Shown here in pieces: positions 38,971 through 48,555 of a DNA stretch of 64,000 nt (its first letter is position 1; the number at the start of each line of letters is the position of its first letter). Where the stretch lies: the NCBI GenBank assembly GCA_947630175.1, contig CANRGJ010000011.1, forward strand, positions 1 to 64,000, given 5' to 3'. The DNA is from an uncultured Ruminiclostridium sp. (GTDB lineage: Bacteria > Bacillota > Clostridia > Oscillospirales > Ruminococcaceae). The notes under the pieces were generated by a model. The model ran no database searches. It was not told the DNA's origin and worked only from the letters and a program-made list of their open reading frames with translations. The position numbers and the translations under genes are program-made.

Positions 38971-40275
38971 TTATTCTTCCTCAGCAACTTCTATTTCGTC
39001 CGTCCCCTGTATTATCGCTACAAGTCCGTCCAGACCGCCTTCGAGGGTCTCAACGCTTTTGAGGGATTTGTTTATCTGACGGGTGCGAACGCCAACCAGC
39101 TGTTCCAGCTCGTCGTCAAGCTGACGGGAACGCAGCTGCGCCGATTTAAGTACCTTTTCAAATTTAGCAAATTCGCTTTTGACGCCTCCCAGTACGTTCC
39201 ATACGTCGTCGCTGCGCTTTTGTATCGCAAGGGTGCGAAAGCCCATATAAAGAGAGTTCAGCATTGCCGCCATTGTAGAGGGTCCCGCTATGTTCACCTG
39301 GAATTTCTGCTGAAGCTCCTCCACCAGTCCCATATTCACAACCTCGGCGTAAAGTCCCTCAAAGGGCAGGAACATTATTCCGAAGCCTGTGGTGTGAGGG
39401 GGCTGTACGTATTTGTCGTGAATGTCCTTTGCGCTGTTTCGTATGCGTTCGGAAAGGACCTTTTTCGCCGCTTCAACCGCGTCCTTGTCGCCGCTGTCGT
39501 AGGCGTCCCTCAGCGCATGGTACGTATCACCGGGGAATTTTGAGTCTATGGGAAGATAGATAGTTCCGTCGCCGTCGCCGGGGAGCTTTATTGCAAACTC
39601 AACGCGGTTATTGCTGTCGGGAATGGTGGCAACGTCTTTTTCATACTGTTCGGGGGCAAGAATGTCGGACAGGATACCTTCAAGCTGAGTTTCGCCAAGA
39701 ATACCTCTTGTTTTTACGTTGGAGAGTATCTTTTTCAGATCCCCCACTCCCGCCGCAAGGCTCTGCATTTCGCCAAGCCCCTTGTGTACCTCTTCAAGGC
39801 GCTCGCTTACGGTCTTGAAGGACTGGGTCATTCTCTCGTCAAGGGTCTTTTGCAGCTTTTCGTCAACGGTGGTCCTTATCTGGTCAAGGCGCTTGCCGTT
39901 GTCCTCCCTTATCTCAAGCAGCTGTTTGTTTACCGTTTCGTTTACCTTGGAAAGGGCTTCCACGTTGTTTTTCTCTATGCCCTGCAAACGGTGCTCCAGC
40001 AATTCCAGCCGCTGATTCATATTGTCTGCGGACTGACGCTGGCTGTCGCTGAGCATTTGAGACAAGCCCTTTATGTTGTCGGAGACTTCCCGCCTTAACT
40101 CCGTCTGACTTCCCTTCTGGTCGGTGGAAAGGGTGGAAAGCCTGTCCTTTATCACCTCAAGCTCCTTGGAATTGTCCCCGCCGCCTGACGGCTTTCCGTT
40201 TTTTATTACGATTATCAGCAGGATAATGCTGATAACGATTGAAATCGCTGAAAGAATTATTCCTAAAATTTCCAT
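38971..40275 (-). CDS. rmuC: DNA recombination protein RmuC
   Basis: N-terminal TM, coiled coil, 'GILGETQLEGILSDILAPEQYEKD', 'LPIDSKFPGDTYHAL', 'FLPFEGLYAEVV'. Confidence 0.95.
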   Translation of the reverse strand: MEILGIILSAISIVISIILLIIVIKNGKPSGGGDNSKELEVIKDRLSTLSTDQKGSQTELRREVSDNIKGLSQMLSDSQRQSADNMNQRLELLEHRLQGIEKNNVEALSKVNETVNKQLLEIREDNGKRLDQIRTTVDEKLQKTLDERMTQSFKTVSERLEEVHKGLGEMQSLAAGVGDLKKILSNVKTRGILGETQLEGILSDILAPEQYEKDVATIPDSNNRVEFAIKLPGDGDGTIYLPIDSKFPGDTYHALRDAYDSGDKDAVEAAKKVLSERIRNSAKDIHDKYVQPPHTTGFGIMFLPFEGLYAEVVNMGLVEELQQKFQVNIAGPSTMAAMLNSLYMGFRTLAIQKRSDDVWNVLGGVKSEFAKFEKVLKSAQLRSRQLDDELEQLVGVRTRQINKSLKSVETLEGGLDGLVAIIQGTDEIEVAEEE

Positions 40276-40309
40276 TTTTGCTCCTTAATTCTGAAAAATT
40301 ACTGTAATT

Positions 40310-40338
40310 ATTTTAACATAACAAAATACCTTTGTCAA
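40310..40338 (-). promoter_or_regulatory. Promoter of rmuC
   Basis: Minus strand TTGACA, 17 bp, TAAAAT. Confidence 0.75.
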
Positions 40339-40353
40339 TTATGTTGTTTTTTC

Positions 40354-40382
40354 TTGCTTTTTTGCGGAAAATATGTTATAAT
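40354..40382 (+). promoter_or_regulatory. Promoter of the DUF1508 gene
   Basis: TTGCTT, 17 bp, TATAAT. Confidence 0.6.
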
Positions 40383-40456
40383 TTAATAAATAAAATTCGT
40401 ACTTTTCCCGAACAGTCGGGTCAATATTTAATTTTAAAATTCAGGAGGAAAAAACC

Positions 40457-40822
40457 ATGGGCAAATTTGTTATCAAGCACACCGCAACAGGCGTTAAGTT
40501 TGACCTGAAGGCGGGCAACGGCGAGGTTATCGCTACCAGCGAGGTGTACACCTCTGAATCCGCTTGCAAGAACGGTATCGAAAGCGTTCGCAAGTGCTGC
40601 GAGGGCGGCGTTGAGGATCAGACCGTTGAAGGCTACGAAACTCTCAAGCACCCCAAATATGAGGTTTATCAGGACAAGAAGGGCGAATATCGTTTCAGAC
40701 TCAAAGCTCGCAACGGTGAGATAATTGCTACCAGCGAGGGCTACAAGGCTAAGCCCAGCTGCCTTAACGGTATCGAAAGCGTTAAGAAGAACGCTCCTGA
40801 GGCTGAGATCGTTGAGGAATAA
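40457..40822 (+). CDS. YegP family protein, tandem DUF1508 domains
   Basis: Two repeats: 'KFDLKAGNGEVIATSEVYTSESACKNGIESVRK' and 'RFRLKARNGEIIATSEGYKAKPSCLNGIESVKKNAP'. Confidence 0.9.
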   Translation: MGKFVIKHTATGVKFDLKAGNGEVIATSEVYTSESACKNGIESVRKCCEGGVEDQTVEGYETLKHPKYEVYQDKKGEYRFRLKARNGEIIATSEGYKAKPSCLNGIESVKKNAPEAEIVEE

Positions 40823-40835
40823 TTTTGGTGATGAT

Positions 40836-40868
40836 ACGCCGTCTGTTTTACAGGCGGCGTTTTTCTTT
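40836..40868 (+). terminator. Rho-independent terminator
   Basis: acgccgtctgttttacaggcggcgtttttctttttt. Confidence 0.8.
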
Positions 40869-40933
40869 TTGGGGTGGGAGATCAGGCGGTTTATGAGGGG
40901 TGCGGGTTTAAGGGAAGATGTGCGGGGAGTGGG

Positions 40934-41037
40934 GCGGCGAAGCCGCAGTCGGCGCTTTGCGCCGACTTGATGATTTTGCGAAGCAAAATCATCACTTTTG
41001 TTCGGGCTTCGCCCGAACAAAAGGCGGCTTCGCCGCC
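40934..41037. repeat. Five-hairpin modular element E7
   Basis: AGTCGGCGC-ttt-GCGCCGACT; TGATGATTTTGC-gaa-GCAAAATCATCA; CTTTTGTTCGGGC-ttc-GCCCGAACAAAAG between constant hairpins. Confidence 0.85.
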
Positions 41038-41137
41038 CTGCTCCTCGCACTGGTTATCTGGTGTGCAGGCATAAACAAATGAACGATTACCACTACATAA
41101 ACACTTCACGGTAAAGTCATAAAATACACCGTCAAAG

Positions 41138-41380
41138 TTTTCTAAGGAGAGTCCACAGCCGCCCTGCCACAGGAAAACACAGCCGCAGGCTCTACCACAA
41201 AAACGACATCTACTTCGTCAACACTCCTTGCAATACATCAAGGATTGCTGCGGAGCGTTTCCTCGTATCTGCCGCTTTTGTGTGAGCCTGCGGCGCTTTG
41301 CGGTTTTCTTCGAAAACCTGTGTTTTCCTATGTCAGTGCGGCTACGAGGATTTCTTTTCCAAAAGAAATTCTCTCAGAGC
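41138..41380. repeat. ~243 bp dispersed structured repeat, copy 2
   Basis: Near-identical to 4087-4330, same orientation. Confidence 0.9.
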
Positions 41381-41401
41381 CCGTTCTGAAACTCCCAAAA
41401 C

Positions 41402-41430
41402 AAAAAAGGCTTGGAAAAACTCCAAGCCTT
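41402..41430 (-). terminator. Terminator of the large ABC locus
   Basis: aaggcttggaaaaactccaagcctt with T-run on the minus strand, immediately 3' of the last permease. Confidence 0.8.
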
Positions 41431-41447
41431 TTCTTTGAGCCAAAAAA

Positions 41448-42710
41448 TCACATACCCGTGATACCAGATCTCTCAATACCTTCAATAAAGTATTTCTGCA
41501 GGAAGCAGTAAACGAGCAGTATCGGTATCAGCGACAGCAGACAGCCTGCCTCGATCCAAACCATATAGTTCTGAGCGATACCCTGAACTTCACCGTTCAG
41601 ATATACAGAAATCGTGGTGAACAGATTGGACACCTGAAGCGCTATCGTGTTGGAACCGCCATAGAACATTCCCGATACGTAGGAGTCGTTCCAGTACCAT
41701 ACCAGTGAGAATACGAATACTGTCAGGAAAGAAGAACGTGCATTGGGCACCATTATACGGATAAACGTGGAAAAAGGTCCGCAGCCGTCAAGGTGCGCGG
41801 CGTCCTCAAGCTCCTTGGGCAATCCGCGGAAGAACTGTCTGTAAATGAATACGAACAGACCTGCACGGATACCGTTTACAAATATCGCCTGTAAATACAA
41901 GCCCCACGGAGTACCTGTAAGGTTTATTCCCTCGCCGTTGTTAAACAGTGAGATTATACCGAAGACGTCGAAGAATCTGAACTGCTGGAACAGAGGGATA
42001 AGAACTACCTGTGTAGGAACGATTATCTGAAGTATAACAATTACAAACAAAAATCCTCTTGCCTTGAACTTGAATCTTGCAAAGCCGTAGCCTGTGATAG
42101 CGCAGGTGATGACCTGCAATACCGAACAAACCACGTTTACCGCCACGGTTTTCCACAGCAGAGTAGGATAATCGATAGCATTCCACGTATCGATTATGTT
42201 CTGAACCGTAAAGGTCTTGGGTATCCACATTATAGACGGGTCGTTCATTTCAGACTGAGGTCTTATTGCGGAGGATACCATAAACAGTATGGGATACATA
42301 ATTACGAAGCCCAGACCGAACAGTATCAGAAATCTGAATATTGGCCAGACCTTCGACGCAACGCGCCTTCCGAATATGTAGCGGTAATGCTGTTTTTCGG
42401 ATTCGTTGTAGTTGCGGTAATTTTTCAGTATCTCCCAGTTGCTTACGTGATATTTTTTGTGGAGCTCCTTCTGCTCCTTTTCAATGCGCTTTAACTCCTT
42501 CTTGGTGTATACCTTCTGAGTCCTTGCGTCATCGTCTGTCACTCTTACCACCGTATTCTTGAGAGCGTCGGCGGCGTGTTCGGTCTGTTCTTCGGCGGTT
42601 TCTGCCGCCTGCTCAACAGCCTCGCTGACTTCTTCCTTTACTTCGGCAGCGTCGGGAGCATTTTCAGCGTTGTTTATTTCCTTTTCAAAATCTTTCTCAG
42701 CCACTTTCAA
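41448..42710 (-). CDS. Carbohydrate ABC transporter permease (MalG-type) with acidic N-terminal extension
   Basis: EAA loop 'LPKELEDAAHLDGCGPFSTFIRIMVPNARSSFLTVFVF'; ~100 aa E/A-rich N-terminal tail. Confidence 0.88.
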   Translation of the reverse strand: MKVAEKDFEKEINNAENAPDAAEVKEEVSEAVEQAAETAEEQTEHAADALKNTVVRVTDDDARTQKVYTKKELKRIEKEQKELHKKYHVSNWEILKNYRNYNESEKQHYRYIFGRRVASKVWPIFRFLILFGLGFVIMYPILFMVSSAIRPQSEMNDPSIMWIPKTFTVQNIIDTWNAIDYPTLLWKTVAVNVVCSVLQVITCAITGYGFARFKFKARGFLFVIVILQIIVPTQVVLIPLFQQFRFFDVFGIISLFNNGEGINLTGTPWGLYLQAIFVNGIRAGLFVFIYRQFFRGLPKELEDAAHLDGCGPFSTFIRIMVPNARSSFLTVFVFSLVWYWNDSYVSGMFYGGSNTIALQVSNLFTTISVYLNGEVQGIAQNYMVWIEAGCLLSLIPILLVYCFLQKYFIEGIERSGITGM

Positions 42711-42716
42711 CCCTCC

Positions 42717-43886
42717 TTAATCTACCTGATAGAATATGAATCTTGATACGATCGCCGCTATGATACCCAGCGCTACGCCTACGATAGCAAAGTACGTCCA
42801 CGCCATTGCCGTCGCCGCACCGTATTCCCACTGAGTCGTCTTGGTGAGCACCTGGTTCATTACAGGGTTCTCAGAATCTATGAAGCAGTCGATAACTGTG
42901 TATACAAGATTTACAAGGATCATAGGGCTTATGGTGGGGAAGGTTATCTTCCAGAAGAACTCCCAGCCTGTCGCGCCTTCCATCTGCGCCGCTTCCTTGG
43001 CGGAGGTGGATATCTGCTGCAAAGCTGACAGGAAGATTATCGTCTGGATACCGCAGCGCCATATCAGGTTGAACAGTCCGCTGGCTATCTGACCAAGCTG
43101 GTCGGCAAGGGACTGGCTGATGTTGGCAAAGCCCATAAATTCAAGGAATGAGTCTACCATATCCACCTGGAACAGCGAGCTGAACTGTGAGGCGTCGCCA
43201 ACGCCCTGACTTCCCATATCGCCGTTTATTACCGCAAGGACAGGTCCTGTTGCTACCAGAACAGGTATGAAGAATATCGCTCTGGCAAAGCCTCTGCCCT
43301 TGAACTTCTGGCTCAGCAGCAATGCTATGAACAGGCTGAATACCAGTATCATAAAGGTATCGCCTGGCATTGAGCTGATAGAGGAGAGCAGGTTGGGTAT
43401 ATAGTTCTGGTCAGTGGTGAACGCCGCAATGTAGTTGCCGAAGTTGTTCCATTCGCAGTAAACGCCCGGTCCGTTCAGTCCGGGATAAGCGGAGGGGTCT
43501 CTGGCGTAGGTGTTGCTGTCAACTACCGTGGTGGCGGAAAGAGAATATCTCATAGATTCCACCATAGGGATTATGAACAGATATATCGTTCCCAAAAGCC
43601 ACAGCAAAATGAATGCGTAACCATAAAGTCTTTTCTTGCGCTCGTAGGGGATCCTTGTCTTTTTATCGGGATTGGGTCTTTTGCCCCCGCCGCGCTTTGC
43701 GTATCCGTCCGCTGCGGCGGCAACGGCAGGCTGCATTGACTCAGCCGCTTCAACTTCCTGAACGTTCTCAGCCGCTTCGGTCTGCACTTCTTCAGCCGCT
43801 TCTGCAACGGTCTCTTCGGTCTGAACAGCTTCTTCGGCGGTCACCTGAACGTTTTCCTCAGGCAGCTTTTTGTTTTTCTTTGCCAT
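42717..43886 (-). CDS. Sugar ABC transporter permease (MalF-type) with acidic N-terminal extension
   Basis: 'STSAKEAAQMEGATGWEFFWKITFPTISPMILVNLVYTVIDCF' EAA loop; E/A/V-rich N-terminus. Confidence 0.87.
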   Translation of the reverse strand: MAKKNKKLPEENVQVTAEEAVQTEETVAEAAEEVQTEAAENVQEVEAAESMQPAVAAAADGYAKRGGGKRPNPDKKTRIPYERKKRLYGYAFILLWLLGTIYLFIIPMVESMRYSLSATTVVDSNTYARDPSAYPGLNGPGVYCEWNNFGNYIAAFTTDQNYIPNLLSSISSMPGDTFMILVFSLFIALLLSQKFKGRGFARAIFFIPVLVATGPVLAVINGDMGSQGVGDASQFSSLFQVDMVDSFLEFMGFANISQSLADQLGQIASGLFNLIWRCGIQTIIFLSALQQISTSAKEAAQMEGATGWEFFWKITFPTISPMILVNLVYTVIDCFIDSENPVMNQVLTKTTQWEYGAATAMAWTYFAIVGVALGIIAAIVSRFIFYQVD

Positions 43887-46270
43887 CAGTTATCCTCTCC
43901 TTTCCCTGCTTGATCAAGGTCATACTGCTGACCGTTTATCGAATAGGTCATAGCCGACATATCGATCTCTATCTTCGTTCCGTCGGAATATTCCAGTGCG
44001 ATCTGCTTTTCTCCGTATCTGTCAAAGCGGGTTATGGTCTTGTCGCTTATGGAAGAAATTATTCCGTTGAGCAGGTCATAATCCTCGGAGGCTTTCTCCA
44101 GCCAGCCGCTGTAATTGGTGTAAAAATACTTGTCGTATTCGCTGTCGGAAAATTCACCCGGCTCGTTATACATAAGCTCGTAATGAATACCTGCTCCTGA
44201 GAGTATGGACAGCAGTCTCAGCTCGTCTGCATTGGCGCTTGCGTTTACAGGCTTGGAGCTGTAAGGAATATATCCGTGAATGACCATCTGATAGAACGGG
44301 ATATCATAATCGAACAGGTCGTAGTTGGAGCTGTACATAGGCACATTGGTTATCGCCGATACATAAGGCAGAGCGTAAGCGTTGCACTCCTGAGCCATAA
44401 TGGAGATACCCGCATCGTTGAGCTTTTTGTAGCCGTCCGTCAGTATCTTCATGGAATCCTCTCTCAGGAAGTGTTCCTTGCCCTCGAAATTGGTCCTGCC
44501 GAAGTCGCTGTATACTACCGAGGTAGCCTGGCTCAGGGAGATGGTGTTTATCCCCTCGTTGGTGAAGGACTCGGTCAGCTTGCGGAACAGGTCGGGCCAG
44601 TAATAAGGCGAGAGTATCGTCCACGTGGGCTTTATGTCGGTATCGGGCTGACCGTAGGCAAGCTCGAACGCCGTCTGCGTAGCGTAAGCGTGGCTTATTC
44701 TCTTTGCGCTGTTCAGCGTGAAGGAGTAGCCGTGTCCGCTGCGCACATATTCCATAATGTCAACGCTGGGATAAAGCACGAAGTTATTTTCCTTTATGGT
44801 GCCGTAAAGCGCCTCGAAATCATTCTTGCCGCCCAACTTATTAGAATAGTTCACGCCGTCGGATATCTTTCCGGTCATTCCGCTGTCGTTAAAGTCGTTG
44901 TATATGACTACCATTTCGTCAACACCAAGGTCCTTCAGCTTTTCAACTATCTCCTGAGCCTGCTTGTAGGAAGTAGCCACCGTCTGCATATCAACGGGGA
45001 AGCCCAAAACGGAATGCTTGGTTATCGTTCCACCCATAGTGGTGAGGTAAAGGGCGTTGGAGTTTTCCTCAGACTGCTTGGTAAGTCCCTTTTCATTTAT
45101 AAGGTAATTGCGGTAGGTGTCAGCCAGATCCGCCGCGTTCACTTCGTCGCCTGAAAGCAGGTAGTAGCGGACTGCTATGTCCTGCACTCTTATTCCGCCT
45201 GAACGGTAAACGTCCAGAGGAGTTTTCGTACCCATTTTGTAGGTGTCGTTGGACCTGAACTCAAAGCTGAACCACGCACTGTTTATGGAGGTAGCAGACA
45301 GTCCGTTGACCGACGCGTTTATGGTAGCGCATGCGTCGCCTGCTATTGCCACTGCAAGCATTGCGTTGTCGCCGTCCTCGCCGTCCTTGACGATACCGTA
45401 AACGGGCAGATACGCCTGCTCATGCTTGGTGCCCGCCGAGGTCTTGCTTATTGCAAGGTCCTCGCCGTAAACTTCCGCCTGATAAACCTGAGTGGAGGTC
45501 TTGCCGTTGTTGAATTCTATCGCCGCACCGCAGCCGTCGGGAACGAATATGTAGCCGTTCTCGTCAGGCCTGCCTGCGCCGAAGGACTGGAGCAGGTTCA
45601 GAGTGATAAGCTCGTAGGGTCTGTACAGCTCTGCGTCGTCGATGTACCATTCGCTTATCTCGTCGGTGTGTATTCTTGCAAGCACGCTTCCGCCCTTTTC
45701 AAGGGTTATGGAAACGGGAATGTAGAAGTTGTGCGCGTCAATGTTATAGCTGAACTTCACGCCGTTTTCGATTTGCTCCAGCTTGAACTTCTTCTGCCTT
45801 ACTGACGCCTCGTAGGAATAGGTGGTGGTGTTTACAAGGTTGTTGTTTTCCACGTCCAGGGGCTTGTAGGTGAGGGTGGACGCCATCATCTGCTTTTGTA
45901 CGTTGCCCGCTATGGGGTCGCTTTCGTAGTCGTAGGGAGTCGACCACCAGATGTATCCGCTGTCGGTGTTCTCAACTGCGAATATGCAGGTCTCCTCGTT
46001 GACGTACAGCTTCAGATTGTCGACCTCGGCATATACCTTCATCGCCGCCAGCGCCTCGTCCTGTGTGACGGGCTTTACCTCTTCCTCGCCGCCCTCTTCG
46101 GGAGCATCGCCCTCTTCTTCGGGAGCGTCCCCTTCCTGAGGAGCGTCTTCGCTTGCGGTGGTATCGTCAGCGGCAGGCTCGTCTGCGGTCTCAGACCACA
46201 CGACGCCTGAGCTGAGAGCTATCGAAAGAGCAAGCGCCGCTGCCAGCAGCTTTCTTTTGAATTTTAGCAT
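43886..46270 (-). CDS. Secreted DUF5696-type protein (glycosidase-like TIM-barrel candidate)
   Basis: Signal peptide 'KLLAAALALSIALSSGVVWS'; 'YIFVPDGCGAAIEFNNGK', 'KDLGVDEMVVIYNDFNDSG', 'LLSILSGAGIHYELMYNEP'; resembles DUF5696. Confidence 0.72.
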   Translation of the reverse strand: MLKFKRKLLAAALALSIALSSGVVWSETADEPAADDTTASEDAPQEGDAPEEEGDAPEEGGEEEVKPVTQDEALAAMKVYAEVDNLKLYVNEETCIFAVENTDSGYIWWSTPYDYESDPIAGNVQKQMMASTLTYKPLDVENNNLVNTTTYSYEASVRQKKFKLEQIENGVKFSYNIDAHNFYIPVSITLEKGGSVLARIHTDEISEWYIDDAELYRPYELITLNLLQSFGAGRPDENGYIFVPDGCGAAIEFNNGKTSTQVYQAEVYGEDLAISKTSAGTKHEQAYLPVYGIVKDGEDGDNAMLAVAIAGDACATINASVNGLSATSINSAWFSFEFRSNDTYKMGTKTPLDVYRSGGIRVQDIAVRYYLLSGDEVNAADLADTYRNYLINEKGLTKQSEENSNALYLTTMGGTITKHSVLGFPVDMQTVATSYKQAQEIVEKLKDLGVDEMVVIYNDFNDSGMTGKISDGVNYSNKLGGKNDFEALYGTIKENNFVLYPSVDIMEYVRSGHGYSFTLNSAKRISHAYATQTAFELAYGQPDTDIKPTWTILSPYYWPDLFRKLTESFTNEGINTISLSQATSVVYSDFGRTNFEGKEHFLREDSMKILTDGYKKLNDAGISIMAQECNAYALPYVSAITNVPMYSSNYDLFDYDIPFYQMVIHGYIPYSSKPVNASANADELRLLSILSGAGIHYELMYNEPGEFSDSEYDKYFYTNYSGWLEKASEDYDLLNGIISSISDKTITRFDRYGEKQIALEYSDGTKIEIDMSAMTYSINGQQYDLDQAGKGEDN

Positions 46271-46345
46271 CGTTTTGATTATCTCCTTTCGTGAGATTGT
46301 GCAATTCGCCCGACAGTCACGATGTCAACATTCGGGCTTACTATG

Positions 46346-46993
46346 CTACATACTGAATCTGTACATCAGCTCGGTGTATATTGAGTAACCGAACATTACC
46401 ACCTGCTGGAACAGAGATATGAGAAGGATAAGTACCAATACTATGATGACCATTGCGATCAGGGTAAAGACGATTGCGATTATGGTCTTCGGCATTGTGT
46501 ACTGGTGGACCGCTTTCATTGCGGAAATTACCAGCACCGCCGACCACAGTATACCGATATAGGAGATAAAGGTAAGGATAGAACCTTCCTGTCTGGTAAG
46601 TATGTTGCTGGCAAAAATGTAGACTACCTGTGAAATTATGTAGGGTACAAGGGCATAGGCGGTAACGCACATTATCTGCTGCATTTTGCCTTCACCGTTG
46701 AACAACGTACACAGCGACCAGTTGCCCACTACCCAGATGAAGAATATCAGCACTGAGCTTGAGAACAGGGGTACTACGTTGAATACCTTGTCATACATTA
46801 CCTGGAAGGGGAAGCCTGTCATAAGACGTCCCGCAACTGTAACGATGAACAGGCAAAGCACGATTATCAAAGCGACCTTGGTGTGGTATGCCTTTTTCCA
46901 CCTTACGTCCTCAAAGCCCTCGAAGGGGTGCCTTGCAACGTAGAAAGGCCATTTCCAAGCGGGCATATCAAGATCAAACCGCATTGCCGTCAC
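46346..46993 (-). CDS. Yip1 family multi-pass membrane protein
   Basis: ~5 TM; 'FPFQVMYDKVFNVVPLFSSSVLIFFIWVVGNWSLCTLFNGEGKMQQIMCVTAYALVPYIISQVVYIF'. Confidence 0.78.
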   Translation of the reverse strand: MTAMRFDLDMPAWKWPFYVARHPFEGFEDVRWKKAYHTKVALIIVLCLFIVTVAGRLMTGFPFQVMYDKVFNVVPLFSSSVLIFFIWVVGNWSLCTLFNGEGKMQQIMCVTAYALVPYIISQVVYIFASNILTRQEGSILTFISYIGILWSAVLVISAMKAVHQYTMPKTIIAIVFTLIAMVIIVLVLILLISLFQQVVMFGYSIYTELMYRFSM

Positions 46994-48509
46994 CTCCTGT
47001 CGAAGCAGCCTTCAGCTTTTTCTTTTTAATTCGCCTGCGGACAATGGATATTGCCACCGCAATAACTATCAGCACGATGACTACTATCATAAATATGTTG
47101 AAATACGAACGTATCATATCCATTCTGTATTCCTTGAATGCTCTGTTGTAGCCGCCCTTGCTGTGCATATAGAAGTATTTCATCGCCATCTCGTTTTCGC
47201 CCATTGTGTAGTAGGCGTTGCCAAGACCGATGTAGGCGAACCAGTAGTTAGAGTCGCGGAGAAGTATCTCCTCAAAAGGCTCCTTTGCGTCCTGGTATCT
47301 GCCCCTGTTGAACAGCTCTATCGCATCTTGCACCATTCCGCCGAATTCGGTGAGCTTGAATATCGTTATGCTGTTCTTACGTCCGTCGGTGACGTAAACT
47401 CTGTGATTAAGGTTCTCTATTGCGGTGGGGGAGGTGAAAAGTCCCTTCTGATTTCCCTCGCCGCCGAAGATGAACTCAAGGTCAAGCTCCTCCGAATACT
47501 GGAATATTCTTCTCTTGGTGAAGTCCAGCAGGAAGACGTTTCCGTTTTCGTCCACGTCCACGTCGTCGATAGCGGAGGCGAAGTTCTGTCCGTTGTAGTA
47601 AAGGGGCATATCGCCGAACAGCATATTGTCAAAGCCCATATTCAGGTAAATATTTTCGCCTGCGGGGTTCAGCTTTTTGAGTACGTCCTTTTCCGCATTC
47701 TTGGAGGAGGTAACGGTGTAGATGAAGCCTTCCTCGTCGATGTCGCAGTTGGCAATTTCTATCGCGACTGCCTGAACTCTCTTGCGCATCTGCTCACGGC
47801 TCATAAACAAGCTGTAAAATGCGTTCTGGAGAACTTCAGCCGTGGTCTCTACACGGTTGGAGCCGTAGTAGCCGTTGAAACGTCCCTCTGTGCTGAACTG
47901 CACCATACCGTTTGTGATAGACTTGATAACGACGTACACGTTCAAAGCGTTGTCCACTACCACCTTGAGGGGACGGTAGGAAACCTCCGCCTCGTACAGG
48001 TCGCCGGAAGGTCTGGTGTACTCTCTGAAGATGGTCCCGTCCTCATAGCAGCCGATGACTCTTTCGTTCATCGTGTCAGCTATGTAGATGAGGGTCTTGT
48101 CGTTGTTATGCGTAACGAAAACGCCTGAGGGGTCGTTAAGGTCCGTCTTTTTGATAAGGCTCTCAGATTCGGGAAATTCCTCCCCGTATTTAAAGGTGTC
48201 AAGCACTGTGGCCGACTCCATTTTCTCATCTGTGATGACGATCCTCTTGTTTTTGGTGTCCGCCAGATATATTTTTCCGGTAACTTCGTCAACAAAAATG
48301 TCGTTAAGCTCATTGAAAGCGCCTACGCCAAGGTCAACGCCCGTAATGACTTCGTCAACAACGTATCCGTTCTGGGAAGGAACTGCGTCGTTCCACCAGT
48401 CGTAGTTGTAGCCGTTGTAAGGCTCATCAGCAGATACTGCGGACGCCAGCGCACTTACAGCGGTGACCGCCGCCATAGCCGCCGCACCGAATTTTTTGAA
48501 TAACGGCAC
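46974..48509 (-). CDS. NHL-repeat / TPR protein with C-terminal TM
   Basis: Signal peptide; beta-propeller-like repeats ('NDIFVDEVTGKIYLADTKNKRIVITDEKM', 'DVDVDENGNVFLLDFTKRRIFQYSEEL'), TPR-like 'AIELFNRGRYQDAKEPFEEILLRDSNYWFAYIGLGNAYYTMGENEMAMKYF', TM near C-terminus. Confidence 0.8.
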   Translation of the reverse strand: MPLFKKFGAAAMAAVTAVSALASAVSADEPYNGYNYDWWNDAVPSQNGYVVDEVITGVDLGVGAFNELNDIFVDEVTGKIYLADTKNKRIVITDEKMESATVLDTFKYGEEFPESESLIKKTDLNDPSGVFVTHNNDKTLIYIADTMNERVIGCYEDGTIFREYTRPSGDLYEAEVSYRPLKVVVDNALNVYVVIKSITNGMVQFSTEGRFNGYYGSNRVETTAEVLQNAFYSLFMSREQMRKRVQAVAIEIANCDIDEEGFIYTVTSSKNAEKDVLKKLNPAGENIYLNMGFDNMLFGDMPLYYNGQNFASAIDDVDVDENGNVFLLDFTKRRIFQYSEELDLEFIFGGEGNQKGLFTSPTAIENLNHRVYVTDGRKNSITIFKLTEFGGMVQDAIELFNRGRYQDAKEPFEEILLRDSNYWFAYIGLGNAYYTMGENEMAMKYFYMHSKGGYNRAFKEYRMDMIRSYFNIFMIVVIVLIVIAVAISIVRRRIKKKKLKAASTGGDGNAV

Positions 48510-48555
48510 TGATATTCATTCCTTTCTTGACTAAATTTGTAATGCTCCTGCAAGG

